From Acidobacteriaceae bacterium (GTDB taxonomy: Bacteria; Acidobacteriota; Terriglobia; Terriglobales; Acidobacteriaceae), in NCBI GenBank assembly GCA_025352065.1, contig JANXUC010000173.1, positions 1 through 36,779 of the forward strand: a stretch of 36,779 nucleotides of DNA, in the 5' to 3' direction. Shown piece by piece: positions 34,050 to 36,779 of the stretch (position 1 is the stretch's first letter; each line of letters opens with the position of its first letter). The translations under genes were made by a program, and so were the position numbers. The notes beneath the pieces were generated by a model. That model was not told the origin of the DNA and did no database searches. It worked only from the letters and a program-made list of their open reading frames with translations.

Positions 34050-35678
34050 CTACGCCTTGGTTCCTGGTTCTTCTTCCGCAACTGGTTCTTCTTTAGCGAC
34101 GCCTTTTTCTGCAGTTCCGTCGTGCTCCGCGCCTTCATGGTTCGTGACTTCATGGTTCGTGACTTCATGGGGCGTGACTTCATGGGGCGTTTCCGGAACT
34201 TGAGCTTCAGTCGCCTGCAACGCATCGGCTTCCGCCGCCAAATCCACGCCTGCAACGGATTCATCCCCTGCATCTTCCGATTCAGAAACTGAAGTCTGGG
34301 GATTTTCCGCCGCTTCTTGCACTTCCGTGCTGTCGGCCGCACCGGAACCAGCTTCGGCGTCCGTCGGATATTCCGCCGCAGCAACCTCTGCCGCCGCAGC
34401 ATCCAGACTGAGGAAGTAATTATTCACCGCGAGGCTGATTTTTTCCACCGTTTTCGGCCCAATGCCTTCAATGGCTTCGAGTTGCTCCGGCGTCATATCC
34501 GCCAGCGCTTCCACGGTAGTCACGCCCGCCGCATTTAGCTTCTCGACGAGACCCTCGCCAATGCCTTCTACCTTATCCAGCGAGGTGGTGGTCTGCGGCG
34601 CGAACGCAGACATTTGCTGCTCGACTTCCTGACGCTTTTCTTCTTCGCTCTTGATGTCGATCTTCCAGCCCAGCAGCTTGGCGGCGAGGCGAACATTCTG
34701 CCCCTTCTTGCCAATTGCGAGCGAAAGCTGGCTGTCGTCGACAACCACTTCCAGGTGCTTACCCGCTGAATCCACGATAGTTACGCGGCTGACCTTCGCG
34801 GGCTGCAAAGCCTTTTCCGCGAATGTGACCGAGTCTTCGTGGTACTCGATAATGTCAATCTTTTCGCCGCGCAGTTCGCGAATGATCGACTGCACACGCA
34901 TGCCCTTCATGCCCACGCATGCGCCAACCGCATCCACATCTTTGTCTTTCGACAACACGGCAATCTTGGTGCGTTCGCCGGCTTCGCGAGCGATGGCGCG
35001 GATGACAACCGTGCCGTCGTAAATTTCAGGGACTTCCGTCTGAAACAGATGCTGCACCAGTTCCGGCGCGGCGCGTGAGACTACAACCTGCGGCCCTTTC
35101 GAAGCCTTTTCTACGCGCGTAATGATCACGCGAACGCGCTCGCCCACGGCGAACGATTCCAGGCGTGACTGTTCTTTACGAGGCATGCGCGCTTCGCCTT
35201 TACCGATATCAAAAATGATGTCTGGCCCTTCAATGCGCTTCACGCTGGCGTTGACCACTTCGTTCACGCGGCCAATGAATTCGTTGTAAACGGTATCGCG
35301 TTCCGCTTCGCGAACCTTCTGGAAAATCACCTGCTTGGCCAACTGCGCGGCAATGCGTCCGAGAATGCCTTCGGTGACTTTTGGAATGTGCAGCTCGCCA
35401 CCGACTTCAGCGTTGGCGTCCAGCTTTTTGGCGTCGTCAAGCGCAATCTGCAAATTGGGATCTTCAATCTGCGCGCGAGATTCCACCACCGACTTCACCG
35501 CAAACGCATGAATCTTGCCTGTATCTTTGTCCAAGCTGGCGCGCAGGTTCTCCTGCGATTTGTAGTATTTGCGCGTGGCGACGACGATGGCGTCTTCCAC
35601 GGCGCTGACCACAATTTGCGGATCAATCCCTTTTTCGCGGCTGATTGCGTCGATCGTGTTGTAAAGCTCGCTGGCCAT
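34050..35678 (-). CDS. nusA: Transcription factor NusA
   Basis: A 542-residue NusA: N-terminal RNA-polymerase-binding domain (MASELYNTIDAISREKGID), S1 domain (about FAVGERVRVIITRVEKASKG), two KH domains (GACVGMKGMRVQSIIRELRGEKIDII and LAIGKKGQNVRLAAKLLGW), then a helix-hairpin-helix domain (GIGEGLVEKLNAAGV and GIGPKTVEKI). It controls pausing, termination and antitermination. The C-terminal ~110 residues are acidic, Glu/Ala-rich and contain an HEVT repeat (see 34136-34190), unlike most NusA proteins. It lies between rimP and infB on the same strand. Confidence 0.97.
   Translation of the reverse strand: MASELYNTIDAISREKGIDPQIVVSAVEDAIVVATRKYYKSQENLRASLDKDTGKIHAFAVKSVVESRAQIEDPNLQIALDDAKKLDANAEVGGELHIPKVTEGILGRIAAQLAKQVIFQKVREAERDTVYNEFIGRVNEVVNASVKRIEGPDIIFDIGKGEARMPRKEQSRLESFAVGERVRVIITRVEKASKGPQVVVSRAAPELVQHLFQTEVPEIYDGTVVIRAIAREAGERTKIAVLSKDKDVDAVGACVGMKGMRVQSIIRELRGEKIDIIEYHEDSVTFAEKALQPAKVSRVTIVDSAGKHLEVVVDDSQLSLAIGKKGQNVRLAAKLLGWKIDIKSEEEKRQEVEQQMSAFAPQTTTSLDKVEGIGEGLVEKLNAAGVTTVEALADMTPEQLEAIEGIGPKTVEKISLAVNNYFLSLDAAAAEVAAAEYPTDAEAGSGAADSTEVQEAAENPQTSVSESEDAGDESVAGVDLAAEADALQATEAQVPETPHEVTPHEVTNHEVTNHEGAEHDGTAEKGVAKEEPVAEEEPGTKA
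34136..34190 (-). repeat. 15-base tandem repeat inside the nusA 3' end
   Basis: About 3.7 copies of a 15-base unit, plus strand CATGG(TTC/GGC)GTGACTT. In the NusA frame each copy gives five residues (T-P/N-H-E-V), so the tail reads PHEVTPHEVTNHEVTNHE. The two middle bases vary in pairs. The unit is a multiple of three and keeps the frame. Confidence 0.85.
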
Positions 35679-35733
35679 GACTGCTTTCCAAAAGCAAAAG
35701 TGACAATGTATTTCTGTAACACCATCTAAAACC

Positions 35734-35753
35734 GGCGAGCAGGAATGCTCGCC
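35734..35753. repeat. Palindromic repeat, copy 2 (identical to 2623-2642)
   Basis: The same 20-mer GGCGAGCAGGAATGCTCGCC with the same CTACA flank lies here, in the 86-base gap between rimP and nusA. In the operon transcript it forms a stable hairpin between the two cistrons and could adjust relative expression of rimP and nusA. Confidence 0.7.
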
Positions 35754-35764
35754 CTACACGATCC

Positions 35765-36268
35765 CTAAATCTCTGGCACCAAATTCGCCTTCTCTACGTT
35801 CGTCAGCAGAATTTCTACTGGCGTCGCGTCGGGCGCGGCGACTTTCGGCTTCTTCTCGCGCCCGCGGTCGGCTGTATTCACCGTCAACCGTCCGTCGGCA
35901 AAACTTGTCAGACGACCTTCAAAATGACGGTTGCCGTGTACCGGCTCAAACGTCATCACCTTCACCAAGCGGCCCATAAATCGTTCGTAATCAGCAGCTT
36001 TGTACAGCTTGCGATCCATGCCCGGAGACGACACCTCCAGCATGTACGAATTGCCCGGCACCACGTCTTCGACATCCAAAATCGCGCTAACTTCGCGGCT
36101 GATGTGGGCGCAGTCTTCGTGCGTCACCTTGCCCGCCGGATTGTCCAGGAAGATGCGCAGCAATCGGCTCTTGCCTCCGCCGCGATACTCCACCTCCAGA
36201 ACCTCCAGCGAGTAACCGGCAGCCACACGCTCGGCGATTCCGCGCACCGTCTCTAAATCTAAAGTCAT
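35765..36268 (-). CDS. rimP: Ribosome maturation factor RimP
   Basis: A 167-residue protein with RimP domains: N-terminal alpha/beta part (MTLDLETVRGIAERVAAGYSLEVLEVEY...LLRIFLDNPAGKVTHEDCAHISREVSAILD) and the motif YMLEVSSPGMDRKL, then a C-terminal SH3-like barrel (VKVMTFEP..FEGRLTSFADG). It assists 30S assembly. The ATG at 36268 is preferred because upstream residues do not look like the family. It is the first gene of the operon with nusA, infB and ylxP. Confidence 0.93.
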   Translation of the reverse strand: MTLDLETVRGIAERVAAGYSLEVLEVEYRGGGKSRLLRIFLDNPAGKVTHEDCAHISREVSAILDVEDVVPGNSYMLEVSSPGMDRKLYKAADYERFMGRLVKVMTFEPVHGNRHFEGRLTSFADGRLTVNTADRGREKKPKVAAPDATPVEILLTNVEKANLVPEI

Positions 36269-36500
36269 GCAAGTAAAGGGGTTTAACGAAAAGTACGCTT
36301 GGAGAAACAAAAATGTGGGCTTGCGCCCACTGGTGTGTTTCGCCAAATGCTCGTTACTACACAACAGTCCCAGTCACAAATATACGCCGGGGTCGGCGTA
36401 AAGGCAAACCGGGGGTGGAGACACGTCGAAAACTAAAAAAACAACTTCTTCAGGTTCAGAAGCAGGTGCCGCACGTAAAGTTTGAGGTGGTCCAAAAGCG
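36269..36500. other. Leader region upstream of rimP, no gene recognised
   Basis: Apart from the candidate terminator at 36305-36330 I see no coding frame with family features. The only open frame of note (36313-36561, plus) has a basic, random-looking product and runs through two hairpins. The operon promoter probably lies here or further upstream. Confidence 0.4.
36305..36330 (-). terminator. Possible leader terminator upstream of rimP
   Basis: On the minus strand GTGGGC-GCAA-GCCCAC is a perfect 6-bp stem with a GNRA loop followed by ATTTTTGTTT. It ends 37 bases before the rimP start codon. It could end an upstream gene or act as an attenuator in the leader of the rimP-nusA operon. A 6-bp stem is short. 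Confidence 0.5.
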
Positions 36501-36529
36501 AAAGGGCTCCGTTTTGTGCGGAGCCCTTT
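36501..36529. terminator. Strong 11-bp hairpin upstream of the rimP operon
   Basis: AAAGGGCTCCG (36501-36511) pairs perfectly with CGGAGCCCTTT (36519-36529) around a TTTTGTG loop. On the minus strand the stem is followed by CGCTTTTGG, and on the plus strand by GCAGG. It fits a terminator, more likely for a minus-strand gene upstream of this window's edge, but the T-run is short. Confidence 0.55.
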
Positions 36530-36617
36530 GCAGGAAGACCAAATTTAAGGACAGCCCCTAGAGCCGACGCGCTTGAAGCGCGCTTACGATACCCCATGAA
36601 AGGGCGTCGCGGTTTAT

Positions 36618-36731
36618 CTAGGATTTACCTATCCAAATATGATGATAGCGCACGGCGGTACGTCCGCCTAGAACGTACTTGTAATCCCTTTGCTTACCAT
36701 AGTTTGACGGACATTCCAGAAAAGAACGCAT
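36618..36731 (-). CDS. Doubtful 37-residue ORF near the window end
   Basis: A 37-residue frame (MRSFLECPSNYGKQRDYKYV then LGGRTAVRYHHIWIGKS). It has no recognised family. It sits next to a CCAGGTT-type hairpin and could be part of a repeat unit or the end of a decayed gene. No ribosome site was seen. I list it because the composition looks more protein-like than chance. Confidence 0.2.
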   Translation of the reverse strand: MRSFLECPSNYGKQRDYKYVLGGRTAVRYHHIWIGKS

Positions 36732-36736
36732 GGTGC

Positions 36737-36773
36737 CCCAGGTTCGCGTGCGTTCTTTGCACGATAACCTGGG
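36737..36773. repeat. CCCAGGTT...AACCTGGG hairpin at the window edge
   Basis: CCCAGGTT (36737-36744) pairs with AACCTGGG (36766-36773), and inside it CGTGC pairs with GCACG around GTTCTTT. It is a strong compound palindrome. No second copy was found in this window, so its repeat status is inferred from form only. Confidence 0.5.
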
Positions 36774-36779
36774 TGGAGG

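Noticed and set aside
36313-36561. 82-codon open frame upstream of rimP on plus
   Set aside because: It runs through two hairpins and its basic product resembles no family.

Overview
The window looks like chromosomal core DNA of an Acidobacteriota bacterium (inferred, probably Terriglobia/Koribacter-like). The reasons are the mix of families: TPR-tailed membrane Ser/Thr kinase, two secreted S9 peptidases, a DUF885 metallopeptidase, OPT and POT peptide transporters, and small Acidobacteria-type membrane proteins. Several short palindromic repeat families recur between genes. No rRNA, tRNA, CRISPR array, prophage or insertion sequence was seen.

Layout. 1-2580 is the 3' part of a large secreted protein with Ig-like domains. 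2723-4932 (minus) is an S9 peptidase split by a frameshift. It is divergent from a tandem pair of LolA-like exported proteins (5165-6838). Next come a lone receiver-domain protein (6885-7361, minus) and a minus-strand trio of HNH nuclease, ComF and zinc-ribbon protein (7682-9533). 9729-16453 is a plus-strand run: OPT transporter, YggS, a frameshifted small membrane protein, DUF167/YggU, POT transporter, M24 peptidase and two small membrane proteins. 16471-23534 is a minus-strand run: tandem-GNAT protein, ArnT/PMT-type glycosyltransferase, frameshifted cupin, CBU_0592-like membrane protein, second S9 peptidase, NrnA-type DHH phosphoesterase and RbfA. 23780-24409 is a secreted protein of unknown function, convergent with a 1114-residue Ser/Thr kinase. 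A DUF885 peptidase and a YefM/YoeB-type toxin-antitoxin pair follow on plus. 30711-36268 (minus) is the translation operon rimP-nusA-infB-ylxP(DUF503).

How the genes fit together. Two themes stand out. (1) Translation and ribosome maturation: rimP, nusA, infB and ylxP lie together, while rbfA and nrnA, which commonly follow in the same operon, sit about 7.2 kb further on behind unrelated genes. No ylxR was found. (2) Peptide handling: two S9 peptidases, an M24 aminopeptidase-like enzyme, a DUF885 metallopeptidase and OPT and POT transporters suggest use of external or recycled peptides.

Three genes are split by apparent single-frame shifts: the S9 peptidase, the membrane protein between yggS and yggU, and the cupin. 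This is either decay or, quite possibly, indel error in the assembly. I did not find a convincing new defence or biosynthetic system. The most informative oddities are the palindromic repeat families, the frameshifted gene coupled to yggU, the split translation operon and a tandem-repeat tail on NusA.
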